Origin: Chaetoderma sp. LZ-2023a
Lineage: Eukaryota; Mollusca; Caudofoveata; Chaetodermatida; Chaetodermatidae
DNA: 64,000 nucleotides
Assembly: GCA_034401795.1 (NCBI GenBank)
Contig: JAVVLW010001380.1
Span: 1 to 64,000, forward strand
Direction: 5' to 3'
Position numbers and translations under genes: made by a program. The notes below the pieces were generated by a model. It was not told where the DNA came from, searched no databases, and saw nothing but the letters and a program-made list of their open reading frames with translations. Positions 12,955 through 22,492 of the stretch are shown here, piece after piece. Each line of letters starts with the position of its first letter. Within the stretch, counting starts at the first letter, position 1.

Positions 12955-13090
12955 ATATGAAATCTATATAGTCTAATAGTATTTGAAGCTAATGAAACGT
13001 CATTGAACAGATGAACAAGAAAGTTAGTTACCTGTGGTAGAAGTGCTTCACAGGGCATGACACCACAGTTATCACACCATCTACTTGTTA
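12955..13090 (-). pseudogene. Possible tyrosine-recombinase core-binding fragment
   Basis: The minus-strand frame here reads a RWCDNCG segment, then PCEALLPQVTNFLVHLF, then NTIRLYRF. This resembles the SAM-like, DNA-binding N-terminal domain of tyrosine recombinases of the DIRS/phage type (pattern WC..R...P.......V..FL..LF.......TI..YR). No catalytic R-H-R-Y region is visible nearby, and the frame continues on both sides into sequence I do not recognise. If real, it is a detached remnant of a DIRS-like or other recombinase-bearing element. The match rests on a short pattern and could be chance. Confidence 0.3.
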
Positions 13091-13700
13091 AATATTTCAG
13101 GCAGCTCACCTTCTGGATTGAATAACAAACTCTGTATATGTTTGAGAAATGATCCCGAGTGCATCCACCCTTGATATTTTCCATACACAGAGATGGAATA
13201 AATCCAATGATGTTGCCAAACCTTGCTGAGACACATACATATAGGGAAAGCAAATTGTCCATAAATGACAGAGAGAATGGTAATGCCTTGTGTATCACAA
13301 ATCGCAACATGAATCATTCATAACCATTAGAGATTACTAGCAAAGATATTGGTACAGTTGTGGTGGGTATGTTTACTGGACATCACTTCAGGTTAAAAAT
13401 CCAGATCAGGTGACCGTGTCCGCCAATCAGATCTGAGTGTCTCCGAGGAGATGATTAAAGGATTGCCCGCAATAGTTACAAGCACATGACCCTCTGACTC
13501 GTAAAGGGGGATAATCATAGTTATCAGTAAGTACAAGGGTAGATAATATATCTATCATGATGGCTTGCATTTTGCATAGTTTAAAAAATTTTCCTGTACT
13601 CAACGATGCAAGGTCACTTAAGCAATTACTGTTTAGACGATAAGTTAGGTAATGGTGGTTCAATGAGAGGGGTGGTCATATGACCACAAATCACAACACA

Positions 13701-13930
13701 TTAAACCTCAAGTTTGTTATAAAAATTTCAATTTTCTCATAGAAAATTTCCATTTGCAAACCAAAAGAATATTTTTGAAAATTTATCACTGGAATGACTG
13801 GCTTAGTTATCGAGTCAGGCATCCCAGTTTTAAATTTAAAAATATAGTCTTCTCTTCATCTGCAAGCGGATATTTCTCAAGCATGTCAAGACCACGGCCG
13901 AAGCCGTTCTGGACCACCTTGAGTGCTAAC
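13701..13930. mobile_element. Palindromic MITE, family B, beside PHETA 3' end
   Basis: The arms 'atttccatttgcaaaccaaa' and their complement surround ACTGGAATGACTGGCT..GAGTCAGGCATCCCAGT. The left edge has TTAA at 13701; the right edge is degenerate ('gtgctaac'). It lies immediately downstream of the PHETA stop codon, so it probably forms part of that gene's 3' UTR or flank. Confidence 0.65.
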
Positions 13931-14006
13931 TGCCTCACTAACGAACATATTTTTGTTCCAAATGCAAGTGCCCGCTATAGACAGGTTTGATTCTATTATC
14001 ATTTAG

Positions 14007-14885
14007 TCAAGACTGTTTCTGTTCCTGAAACTTAGCAATTTTGTCTAAAATTAGTTGACCAAAGAGTTCATGCATTTCAGCAAAACTGCTGCGTCGATTC
14101 ATGAAAAACATTTCACCTTTTATGACTGGTTGTCCAGTATTAGCTGGCGAGACAGATGTGTTACAATATGGAAAACTGTCTAAGTGTTTATTATCATGAG
14201 CAGCTTTGTTTGTGTTTATACCAGATGAATGCCAGTCTGGAGCATTTGTGGGACTTGCCGGATAAACATTGAATGGGTTGATCCTGCCTGATGGTGTACT
14301 AGCCTGACTTGAGTCACTCAGAGAACTCCCAGTAGACACAAAGTCATCATCAAATGATATCAGCTTTTTATCGATTGAACTTTTGCCAAGAGAACTATTA
14401 TCATCTCCCAACACTTGATGACTGGCTCCACTTCGAGAGACATTTTTTGATGCCAGTTCTCCTGACTGTACCAGACTCATGTGTGACTGTGTATTAAGCT
14501 CATCCAGTTTCTGCTGGAGGTCTGACAAGAGTAACCGCATATATTCATAACCAGAACTCGATAAGGCTTTCATCCATGCCTCCATAGTATCATGAGTATC
14601 AGCACTTAAAACATATGTTCGACTTGTTGTCCCATAAAACTTTATAAGAAATGTGAATGCATCAGAAAGATCATCCAATTCAATAGTACATCCTTCAAGC
14701 ACGATAACACCAAGAGGTTCTTTATCACCACGCTTGTCATAGTAAAACAACAGGTTTCCTTTCAGAGTAAACCAACGTTTCTGGAAGCCTTTGTTAACCT
14801 CGCCACGCTTTAAGAGAAATCCCTCCTTATCTGTCAGATTGCTGCAGTTAGCGTATGTTACCAAAGCTTTTTCATTCAGACGCAT
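14007..14885 (-). CDS. PHETA: Sesquipedalian/PHETA-like PH-domain adaptor
   Basis: Predicted 292-residue protein. Family members are early/recycling-endosome adaptors that bind the inositol 5-phosphatase OCRL and act in endosome-to-TGN and recycling traffic. Visible here: start MRLNEKAL, a PH domain at about residues 20-112 (KRWFTLKGNLLFYY, VVLEGCT-like IVLEGCTIEL, invariant Trp in EAWMKAL), and a short helical segment (about 113-133). A Ser/Asn-rich linker follows, then a C-terminal OCRL-binding F&H motif, SFAEMHELFGQLI, with F268 and H272. Vertebrate homologues are about 250-260 residues, so this one is slightly longer because of the linker. I chose the inner ATG at 14885 because a splice acceptor lies 17 bases upstream and the family begins M-(K/R)-L-N-E. 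The coding region is a single exon with no disruption, and it is the only clear host gene in the window. Paralogue (1 versus 2) cannot be decided. Confidence 0.93.
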   Translation of the reverse strand: MRLNEKALVTYANCSNLTDKEGFLLKRGEVNKGFQKRWFTLKGNLLFYYDKRGDKEPLGVIVLEGCTIELDDLSDAFTFLIKFYGTTSRTYVLSADTHDTMEAWMKALSSSGYEYMRLLLSDLQQKLDELNTQSHMSLVQSGELASKNVSRSGASHQVLGDDNSSLGKSSIDKKLISFDDDFVSTGSSLSDSSQASTPSGRINPFNVYPASPTNAPDWHSSGINTNKAAHDNKHLDSFPYCNTSVSPANTGQPVIKGEMFFMNRRSSFAEMHELFGQLILDKIAKFQEQKQS

Positions 14886-14925
14886 CTTGAAGGTTAATGA
14901 GTCTGAAAAGTAAACACAAATAATT
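14886..14925 (-). promoter_or_regulatory. PHETA 5' UTR and intron 3' splice site
   Basis: On the minus strand the sequence reads a pyrimidine-rich 'tttacttttcag' followed by 16-17 bases and the ATG. The exon would start at about 14902. The first, non-coding exon must lie at higher coordinates and was not identified. Confidence 0.7.
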
Positions 14926-14959
14926 ACAATATCATCCAAGTATTTATAAGAGATTTAAG

Positions 14960-15310
14960 CATCTTCACCGCCCTTACTCAATTCACTCGCTAATTCTCAT
15001 AAGAAACAGATAAGTAACTCATGAGTATCTAGTGATTCACTCACGAGAACAATAAAAACAAACCTAGTCGTTGCCAGGAACAAGGAACTAACGAATCACT
15101 CGCTACCTGAACTAGCGCGTCTCACGAGAATCCTCTGCAACGAGTGGATAGGGAGTGAACAGTGAGGAATTTGGGCTCCAATAAATATCGAAGCAAGGGT
15201 ATATCGCGAGTGACTTGTGATTGTCTCGCACGAATTTTCTGACACCAGTGAATAGCGAGGAATTTGGACTCTAACAAATTTTGAAGTGAATGAGTAGCGA
15301 GTATTTGGAC
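14960..15310. repeat. Degenerate 'CGAGTGA/TCACTCG' repeat cluster
   Basis: Short blocks such as TCACTCGC, CTCACGAG, GCGAGTGA and 'agcgaggaatttgg(a/g)ct' recur here in both orientations. The same vocabulary makes up the far more regular array at 23810-24370. It lies in the 5' intron or upstream region of PHETA. Confidence 0.6.
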
Positions 15311-15843
15311 ATTGATAGTTTTACTACAAGTACAATGAAGTAAGGAACTCTGTTAATTTTCAAGTGAGTGGACTAAATTGGTGGGAAATTTAATATGTAT
15401 AATGAATTGAATACTTCGAAAGCGCTTATACAACGGTTAGATAGAATACTTAGCACTAGTAACCTTGCAATGGAAATAGACATATATTAGAAGGTATGTA
15501 TTTTATTGTTACAAGTTTTGGTTCAACTTCTTAAGCTCTATAGAAATGCAGTAACCAGGTTTTCTAATATACGTAATATGTTAACAATCTCTGGCTATAG
15601 AAAACATATCAAATTTTCACATGGGCCATATGATTTCTTTTGGGCTCAGTCCCCTGTGGGGATGGTGTGGGATCAAAATATTATAGGTGCGGATTTGCGA
15701 TGGTGTGCCATCGACTGCATGTTAAAGTTTATATTTACTTTTAAATCTGTATTAAGATACTCCATATGGAATAGTAAAAAGATGGTCTCTTAATAGAAAT
15801 CTAACTTGGAACTGGGTTTTATAGAATTGAAGAAAGTGGTCTC
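15311..15843. other. Non-coding stretch upstream of PHETA
   Basis: AT-rich DNA without a recognisable exon, repeat or transposon end. The missing 5' exon of PHETA could lie here or further right. Confidence 0.4.
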
Positions 15844-15995
15844 TTAACCCATTAATGGCTAAGTTCGGTCAAGAATATCAAAATATTTGCTTATTTGGTT
15901 ATCGAGCCAGGCATTCCAGTGGTACATTTTCAAAAGTTATCTCTTGTCCTACAAGTGGACATTTCAAAAGGCCAGGTTAACCATTAAATGGTTAA
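15844..15995. mobile_element. TTAA-bounded MITE related to family B
   Basis: Starts TTAACCCATTAATGG and ends CCATTAAATGGTTAA, with the family centre 'gagccaggcattccagtggt' and 'tcctacaagtggacatttc'. The left arm is shortened. Confidence 0.65.
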
Positions 15996-16079
15996 GGACT
16001 TAAGGCAGGAGGTCTATATAGCAGGTATGACTACTTAGCCCTTTCAGCCATTCGCAGGAGACCCCAGGCCATTACTAAC

Positions 16080-16492
16080 ACCAACTAAAACAACAGAAGT
16101 TGAGAAGGAAAATGGAAGTGCATGACTGGACTCGATGGCATGAGCAATGACCTATTCAAATATGCAAGTGACATTATCTCAAAACTGATCACGCACCTAA
16201 TCAATTCAGCTTTTATGCACCACCCTTATCACGCTACCCATGCCCAAGAAGCCACCTGATCCCCCAGCCAATCTGCAGCCCTTTGTGCTCCTCAACAGCA
16301 TACAGAAAATCCTATCCAATATTACTCTATGTTGCATCCAAGACAAGATCGATGTCTTCACCGGATCATGTCAAAGTGGCTTCAAACATGGATGCAGCTG
16401 CATAGACATTGTATTGGCTTAACACATGCTTGTGTCAGTGGTCATGTCCAAACACTGAGATTTCCACAAAATGGGCATTGACATGTCACGAC
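16080..16492 (+). pseudogene. Decayed LINE reverse transcriptase, part 1
   Basis: Fragments in several frames read TGLDGMSNDLFKYASDII, MPKKPPDPP, FVLLNSIQKIL and SGFKHGCSCIDIVLA. These correspond to the start of a non-LTR RT domain (fingers through the GF.....C motif). The reading frame is broken repeatedly. The coding sequence stops at the hAT insertion at 16493 and resumes at 21402 with an AFDTV motif (normally 'DxxxAFDTV'), showing that one LINE was split. Clade not resolved. Confidence 0.8.
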
Positions 16493-17296
16493 CAGGGCTG
16501 GAGTCAAATACTTTCAAAAGCATTTAAATACAAATACAAATACTTTGGAATTCTTCAAATACAAATACTTGTTTTTGCAAAGTATTTAAATACAAATACA
16601 AATACTTAGGGTAAGTATTTGAAATACTTCTCAAATACTTCTTACATATCTTATAGAAGACCAAAGTATGGTACAGATAAAACTCTAGTGATGGACAGCC
16701 AGACCCTCAAATTTACATGAGCACAGACAATAATAGATACCAAACTAAGGGTGCAAAATGAAACAAGTATCATTTTGTGAATGAAAATATTATGTAGGGA
16801 AAATAGCTATGATATCAGTATCTTATTTTTGACATATTTGTGGATGATATTAATTGTATACCATATCTAGGGTCAGGTTCCATGGGTTAACCATAGTTAA
16901 ATATAGTTGACTAGATCCCAACAAAAGTTGAAATAGTAAACTAGCTAGTAAGGTTAGTCAACCAGCATCCTGAATGGTTAATGCAAAATTACATCAAATT
17001 CAAAATGGCAAATAACCTTTGTTTTCCACATTTAAATGCACATAAACATGTAAATATTTCAATATCTAATTGAAGTTTGATGAAGTTATACTTTCTGTAT
17101 CTCAAATGGATACCATTAGACGCTTTAGCATGCTACATGTAACATACTCATTGTCATAGCATCATAAGCCACAAAATAAGACATAAATCTGGCTTTGCTG
17201 GTGAGGCTTTCATGATTGTGGATTGGTGTATAACTGAAAATTGTAGTTGCAAAGTTTCAATTCCTAGGGGAGAGTATAGAGAATACATATTGATAC

Positions 17297-17391
17297 AAAT
17301 CATGTGATTATTTTGAAAACAATTTGACTTGGAGTTGTTGCTGCCTGTGACTATAACACACCCAGTCAAATTATTTTTAAAACACTTAGTA
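17297..17391. mobile_element. Palindromic MITE, family A, inside the hAT
   Basis: The arms 'attattttgaaaacaatttga' (near 17305) and 'gtcaaattatttttaaaaca' enclose TTGTTGCTGCC. It abuts the left end of the nested Tc1. Confidence 0.6.
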
Positions 17392-17403
17392 ATTTCATAT
17401 ATA

Positions 17404-19057
17404 CACCTGTGCAAAAGTTAAGCACCACCCTATTTTTACGCACATGCGAGGGTATATTCATGTGCTATGAAGAAAGCAATAGCATAAACATTTATGTACC
17501 CATCCATCTTAGTGCAAGAGGTAATAATGCAACTAGAGGAATGCTGATTATGATGGTGGGGAAACACTGTATGTTTTTGTTTGAACTTGAAAACGAGGCC
17601 TGAATATGGTTACGTTGACACAACTGACAACTATTGCCCTACAGTTGACACACGTGGCTAGATTGTCATTAATGGTGTCTGAAAACGAAGTTTAACATCT
17701 GTGCACGAGTTTGAGACTGTCATTATTAATACCGGGTATATCCACCTTGTGCCTGGATGACGGCCTGGACACGACGTCTCATGCTGGTCACCAACTGACT
17801 GATACGCCATTGTGGTATTCGTTGCCATTCAAGATGGAGTGCGTCTGTTAATTCCTGTATGTTCTGCACAGGAGGATCCCTCCTCACCATGTTTCCCAGA
17901 ATGTCCCAGATATGCTCAATAGGGTTCATGTCAGGGCTCCTTGCTGGCCATGGTAGGGTTTCGATGGCATTCTGGCGGAGGTATTCATGCACAGCTCTAG
18001 CACGATGTGGTCGGGCGTTGTCATCCATGAATATAGGGTGGGTTCCAGGTGCATGATTTACAAAATGAGGGACCACAACTCTATCCAGTATGGAATCTTG
18101 ATATCTTTGTCCATTTAGTGTTCCAGGTACAGTCAACAGATCCAGCTTACAATCAAATGAGATGCACCCCCATATCATAACGGAACCTCCACCAAATGGA
18201 ACTTCTTCCATGATGTTACGTTGGTCGTACGCCGTGCGTCTGGACCTCCATACACGAGTTCGACCATCTGTGGCATGAAGCAGGAACCGACTTTCATCGG
18301 ACCAGTGTACCCGTCTCCAGGATCTCATGTTCCAGTGTCTTCTTTCGTTGCACCACCTCAGACGCTCCTCTTTGTGGTGTGCAGTGAGGAGAGGACGTCT
18401 GACAGGTCTCCTAGCTTTCATGCCAGCAGCATACAGTCTCCTTTTGACGGTAGACATTGACACTCTATTGCGCGTTTCCCATTGCTGGCTGAGCACTCTG
18501 CTGTTGGTGAATGGAGATCTCCTAACAAGGCGTACTAGGGCTCGATCATCACGGGCAGTAGTCTTCTTCGGTCTTCCAGATCTAGGCCTGTCCTTCACCT
18601 CGTTAGTTTGCCCATGTTTTGCAATCAAACGACTGATTACAGTATGGTTAATGTTCAGCTGTCTGCCAATCTCTCTGCATGACATACCAGTGGTATGCAT
18701 GCCTATGATTTGCCATTTCACACGATCACTTAACCTTCGTCTTGCCATAGCGGTTCACAATCAAGAGCTAATTCTCTCTGTACAAATAAACCACGGTCAT
18801 GAACACAAAATTCCTAATCTTGTCGCCTAAATCTGTATGTAATGTTCTACACCTCAAACTGGACTTTTACATAACTGAACACGTGTGCTGTTTCCCGCCA
18901 CGCACGGACATCAAGCGGCGTGAAGTCATGCATGCATGTGCATTTCGTACTTGGAATTATGTCAGCTAACGCGGGGACAAAAAGTATGGCAGCCTAGTTG
19001 TACCATCATGTTTCTACGTTCTATTGTTTTTGCTGGTGCTTAACTTTTGCACAGGTG
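17404..19057 (-). mobile_element. Tc1-family transposon, copy 1 (apparently intact)
   Basis: A 1,654-bp element with 24-bp perfect terminal inverted repeats starting CACCTGTGCAAAAGTTAAGC. It is flanked by TA on both sides (17402-17403 and 19058-19059) in a TATATA context, the standard Tc1/mariner target. It contains one uninterrupted transposase frame. A copy in the opposite orientation lies at 52019-53676. Nested inside the hAT element, so it arrived after or together with it. Confidence 0.96.
17726..18748 (-). CDS. Tc1-type DD34E transposase
   Basis: A 340-residue cut-and-paste transposase. The N-terminal half carries two helix-turn-helix segments (about 1-50 and 65-115), joined by a GRPR-like GRPKKT stretch at 58-63; these bind the terminal repeats. 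The catalytic triad is complete: D151 in HWSDESRF, D243 in MDDNARPH and E278 in NPIEHIWD, with exactly 34 residues between the last two. The length matches Tc1 transposases (about 340). There is no stop, frameshift or missing key residue, so activity is plausible. The start MARRRLSDRVKW is shared with copy 2. Confidence 0.96.
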   Translation of the reverse strand: MARRRLSDRVKWQIIGMHTTGMSCREIGRQLNINHTVISRLIAKHGQTNEVKDRPRSGRPKKTTARDDRALVRLVRRSPFTNSRVLSQQWETRNRVSMSTVKRRLYAAGMKARRPVRRPLLTAHHKEERLRWCNERRHWNMRSWRRVHWSDESRFLLHATDGRTRVWRSRRTAYDQRNIMEEVPFGGGSVMIWGCISFDCKLDLLTVPGTLNGQRYQDSILDRVVVPHFVNHAPGTHPIFMDDNARPHRARAVHEYLRQNAIETLPWPARSPDMNPIEHIWDILGNMVRRDPPVQNIQELTDALHLEWQRIPQWRISQLVTSMRRRVQAVIQAQGGYTRY

Positions 19058-19084
19058 TATATATGAACTCTGAAACCTGATTTA

Positions 19085-19260
19085 TTAACCATTTCCCTGA
19101 CAAATCCTTGAAAAAGTAGATTCTTTACAGTATAAAACATATTCTGTTGAATATTTTGAAATTCATTTGACTGAAAAAATTAATTTCAAAACATTCAACA
19201 GTTTTTCTATATGGTTGGCTTCAAAATGAGAAATGTGCAATTTATCGGTGAAAGGATTAA
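19085..19260. mobile_element. MITE family C with nested family A palindrome
   Basis: TTAA at both ends, inner ends 'ccatttccctgacaaatcc' and 'atcggtgaaaggattaa', like 7517-7676. A complete family A palindrome sits at 19144-19201 (CTGTTGAATATTTTGAAATT..AATTTCAAAACATTCAACAG). The decayed family A sequence at the same place in the 7517 copy suggests the nesting predates spread of this subfamily. Confidence 0.7.
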
Positions 19261-19763
19261 AATTCAGACAGAAATGGAATAACATTAAACAAGGTTTATC
19301 TATTGATTTTTGTTTATTTATTTAGATCTTTGCTGAATATTCTTAAAAACTATCGCATTTAAAAACTTGCATTCAAATTGTTGTCAAAGATATTCCGATT
19401 TGTATTTAATTTGAAAACCAATGTCGCTGTATCCTGCTGCTGTCTAAGAAAAGCAATATACTATTTCCAAATGTACACCAGTGTTACAACTACATGTAAT
19501 CATGTAACATCATTATAAAAAGGGATAATTAACAGCCATCTAAATGAATGCTATGAAGATAAAATTCATGATGAAAATGGTTAACAATGGTATAGAGTCA
19601 TGCAAGCTAGTACAATGGAGGTGTTGTTAATACCTGACCAGCTCTACCTAGGTTGCTTTGAAAGGAAATAATTGCCCAATCCATTACTGATAAGACATAT
19701 GAGATTTAGATGAGCTAAACAAGGTTTCTTACTCAGACTCAGTTATCTATCAGTTCTATGCTG

Positions 19764-20000
19764 TTAACCCTTTAACACCCATATCAGCCAAAAACAGCTT
19801 CAGAACTGGTCTTCAGAAATGTCCATTTACAGATCAAGAGAAGCCTAGTTTTAAAGATCATGACTGGAAAGACTGGCTCAATAACACAGTCAGTCATTCC
19901 AGCCGTAAATTCTCAAAAATAGGCTTCTCTTGGTTTGCAAATGGATATTTTATGAGAAATTTGAAATTTTCGTGAAGAAATTTAAGTGTTAGAAGGTTAA
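19764..20000. mobile_element. Palindromic MITE, family B, TTAA ends
   Basis: A 237-bp element beginning TTAACCCTTTAACACCCATA and ending 'gtgttagaaggttaa', with arms containing 'gtccatttacagatcaagag' and the complement 'tctcttggtttgcaaatgga'. Centre GGAAAGACTGGCT..AGTCATTCC. Shares both termini with 8510-8745. Confidence 0.8.
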
Positions 20001-20140
20001 TGGTCAAGCCAGCCCAAACAGGTCTCTGCATTGGTCTTGAGTATTGCCCACTTACAAGCCAAGAGAGGACTATTTCTGAAACTTTACCACTGGAATGACT
20101 GGCTTTATAAGAAAGCTAGTCATTCCAGTGGACTGTGATA
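20001..20140. mobile_element. Second family B MITE, adjacent and truncated
   Basis: Immediately follows the previous copy ('ttaatggtcaagccagccc'). The centre is a clean inverted repeat, CCACTGGAATGACTGGCT and AGCTAGTCATTCCAGTGG. The right outer arm is lost. Confidence 0.65.
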
Positions 20141-20844
20141 TATTTATTACCTTTGAAACAAGGTTTTTAAAATTTCTGTATTGCAGGATTTATTTATTTT
20201 AGTTATTTATTTATATTATTTATTTAGATGTGCTAAAATTATCTGACTCAGTTGTTTTTTGGAAACACTTGTATTCAAATTATGCCCAAAAGTATTCAGA
20301 GATTTAATTTTATTTGTAAGTTTCCGAAATTTCATTCCTTTTCACTTGACAACTGGTTTTCATACTGAATAGCAATGCTTGTAGGCTGCTGCTGTCTAAG
20401 AAAACAACACTATTTCTAACTTCTACATCATCCCTTCTCCTACAATTTTTAATCATTTGACATAAGAGCTCAAAAAAGGGTAATTAACCCCAACTGCCAC
20501 CCACCCAATCTAAATGAATGATTTGAATATAAAATTCAATGGTGAAAAGGGTTAAGACTGGTATGAGTCCTGCAAGCTAGTATAATGGATGCGTTGTTGT
20601 AACTTGCCCAGCTCTACCTAGTTTGCTTTGGCAGGTGATAATTCTACTATATGTACAAATAAGAATTTGAGAATTAATTCAGCTATACAAGACTCAGAGA
20701 GTAGGATTCAGCTAGAGAGCAGTACAGTACTATACATTCATAAGGGATTGTGCTGTAACAGCAAGCAAAGGCCAGACTGGAAGCAAAGCTCCTTTCATTC
20801 TATATGTGCATTAAAAATGTGTGTTACATAAAACAGAGAAAATC

Positions 20845-21208
20845 GTGTGAATATTTCGAAAACTTTGTGACTGAAAATTGTTGCTGCCTAAGAACACACC
20901 GCATTCAGCTAAATTATTTCTTAAAGATTTCATTTCCATCTGCTTTAAAACCAGGCTGATTAAACCTGAGGATAACGTGTGAAGTGTATGAAAAAGAATT
21001 TTTTAAATAATTTGAAGACAATTTGCAAAGTTCTATTTATAAAAGGATTAGCTCTATTCTTATTGGGTCATATTGTTACCACTGAAGCACTAACAACTAT
21101 ATTTTAAGACAACCATACTGTAGATTATTTTGACAAAGATTTCACTGGAGGTTCTTGCTTCTTACGGGCAACAACTGTAAGTCAAATTAATTTTACAATA
21201 TTCAACAG
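20845..21208. mobile_element. Two palindromic family A MITEs
   Basis: A degenerate copy lies at about 20845-20932 ('aatatttcgaaaactttgtg' ... 'ctaaattatttcttaaagat'). A better one lies at 21118-21208 (CTGTAGATTATTTTGAC ... GTCAAATTAATTTTACAATA then TTCAACAG). Confidence 0.6.
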
Positions 21209-21401
21209 AGTATGACATGCAAAGAGCTACAGAAGAGATGAGAAATTTGTATTAAATTTTAATTTGCACTGTGCATGTACAATTCAATGTAAGAATTTAT
21301 CAGAAATAGACAGAGAAGTATTTTGAAAAGTATTTGAAAATACTCAAATACATTGACAATGTATTTAAATACAAATACTTTTGTATTTGACCCCAGCCCT
21401 G

Positions 21402-22200
21402 GTCACGACTCGCGAGCCTTCGACACAGTTAAATGCTCAAAGATCCTAGCTGTACTACGGCAGGCTCTTTGCAATGAAGATTAGCTAAGACTAATGACGC
21501 TACTACTTGGAGACAGTAAGCTGAGAGTACGAGCCAAGTCAGTGAAGTCTGTAGAGTGTAAGACATCAATCGGCTTCCCACAGGTAGATGGTCTATCCCC
21601 TGTGCTTTTCACTTGTTACTTTGATGCTGCATTGAAATCTGTGCAGGACAATTCCACAAGACCAAACTCCCCCGAGTCCATACTGTGTATGCCACTAGCG
21701 ATGGAATGCGCTGATGATGTGGAGTTCATAGACGAGGGAAAACACACCCCTTGACATACTTCTCCCAATAGCTGCAAGCAACCTGAAAATTGAGAATCTC
21801 TTTAGGAATGAATCCAAAGCACAGTTCACCCACATATACCTATCTACAAAGCATGAAACTGAAGAAAATTACATTCTACTTCGTGGCGGCGAACCATGAG
21901 GGAAAACTAAAATCCTGGGCTCACTGCTTTGCGGTACTGCTGACATTGCTGCATGCTGTGTCATGGCGAACATAGCCTTCCCGTCCTTCTGAAAGCTATG
22001 GATTCGTAGATCAAAGATTCCCTTGACAAAAAGACTACGTTTATACAATGCAACCTGCGTATCCTTGATGCTGTATTTAACTGTAACAATGCCAGACAAA
22101 TTTGATGCCTGCCACTACAAACACTTACGCACCATCACTGGACAGCGATGGCCAGACAGCATAATTTCCAATGATGCGGTTGTAGCTACGCTATTTTCCA
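21402..22200 (+). pseudogene. Decayed LINE reverse transcriptase, part 2
   Basis: Continues the RT begun at 16080. Broken frames read RAFDTVKCSKILAVL, FPQVDGLSPVLFTCYFDAAL (family: GxPQGDGLSPVLF) and MECADDVEFIDE (the catalytic Y-A-D-D box, here CADD). Further on comes KRLRLYNATCVSLMLY followed by a FDACHYKHLRTITGQRWP thumb-like segment. The Tyr-to-Cys change at the active site and several stops show it is dead. It runs directly from the hAT target duplication. Confidence 0.82.
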
Positions 22201-22455
22201 CATAACTTGAAACACTGAGGATTAGCTTTGTGGCAATAGCTCTGCTACACTTCAGTAATGGCCAGGATAAGTTGAATCGAAAATGGGCGAAGACACTTCA
22301 ATAGAATTCAATAAGACCATTCTTCAAATAATATATAACTTCAATTTTAAATATTTTAAAACTTGACTCTATACACAAACTGAGGTTGATACTAAATTTC
22401 TATACAAACTAATAACTCTGTCTATCTACTATTCTTTGGCTTAAATCTCAGTCTA

Positions 22456-22492
<37 letters not shown>

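Larger units (their letters stand above)
19320..20645. repeat. ~400-bp segment duplicated within the hAT
   Basis: 19320-19690 and 20190-20645 share ordered blocks: a (TTTA)n-like start, 'ctgctgctgtctaagaaaa', 'atctaaatgaatg', 'caagctagta(c/t)aatgga', and 'cagctctacctag(g/t)ttgctttg'. Both are direct copies with many substitutions. Between them lie two family B MITEs. The duplication probably belongs to the ancestral element. Confidence 0.7.
16485..21409. mobile_element. 4.9-kb non-autonomous hAT element with 8-bp TSD
   Basis: The element occupies 16493-21401. Terminal inverted repeats are CAGGGCTGGAGTCAAATAC on the left and, read inward, CAGGGCTGGGGTCAAATAC on the right. The 8-bp target duplication GTCACGAC is exact at 16485-16492 and 21402-21409. 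Sub-terminal regions are rich in AAATACAAATAC repeats in both orientations, typical of hAT binding-site arrays. Without the nested Tc1 it is about 3.25 kb. No hAT transposase is visible, so it must have been moved in trans. The host site is the RT gene of a LINE. Confidence 0.93.

Noticed and set aside
18327..18830. 167-codon plus-strand open frame over the Tc1 element
   Set aside because: Antisense shadow of the transposase; the same frame recurs antisense to copy 2.
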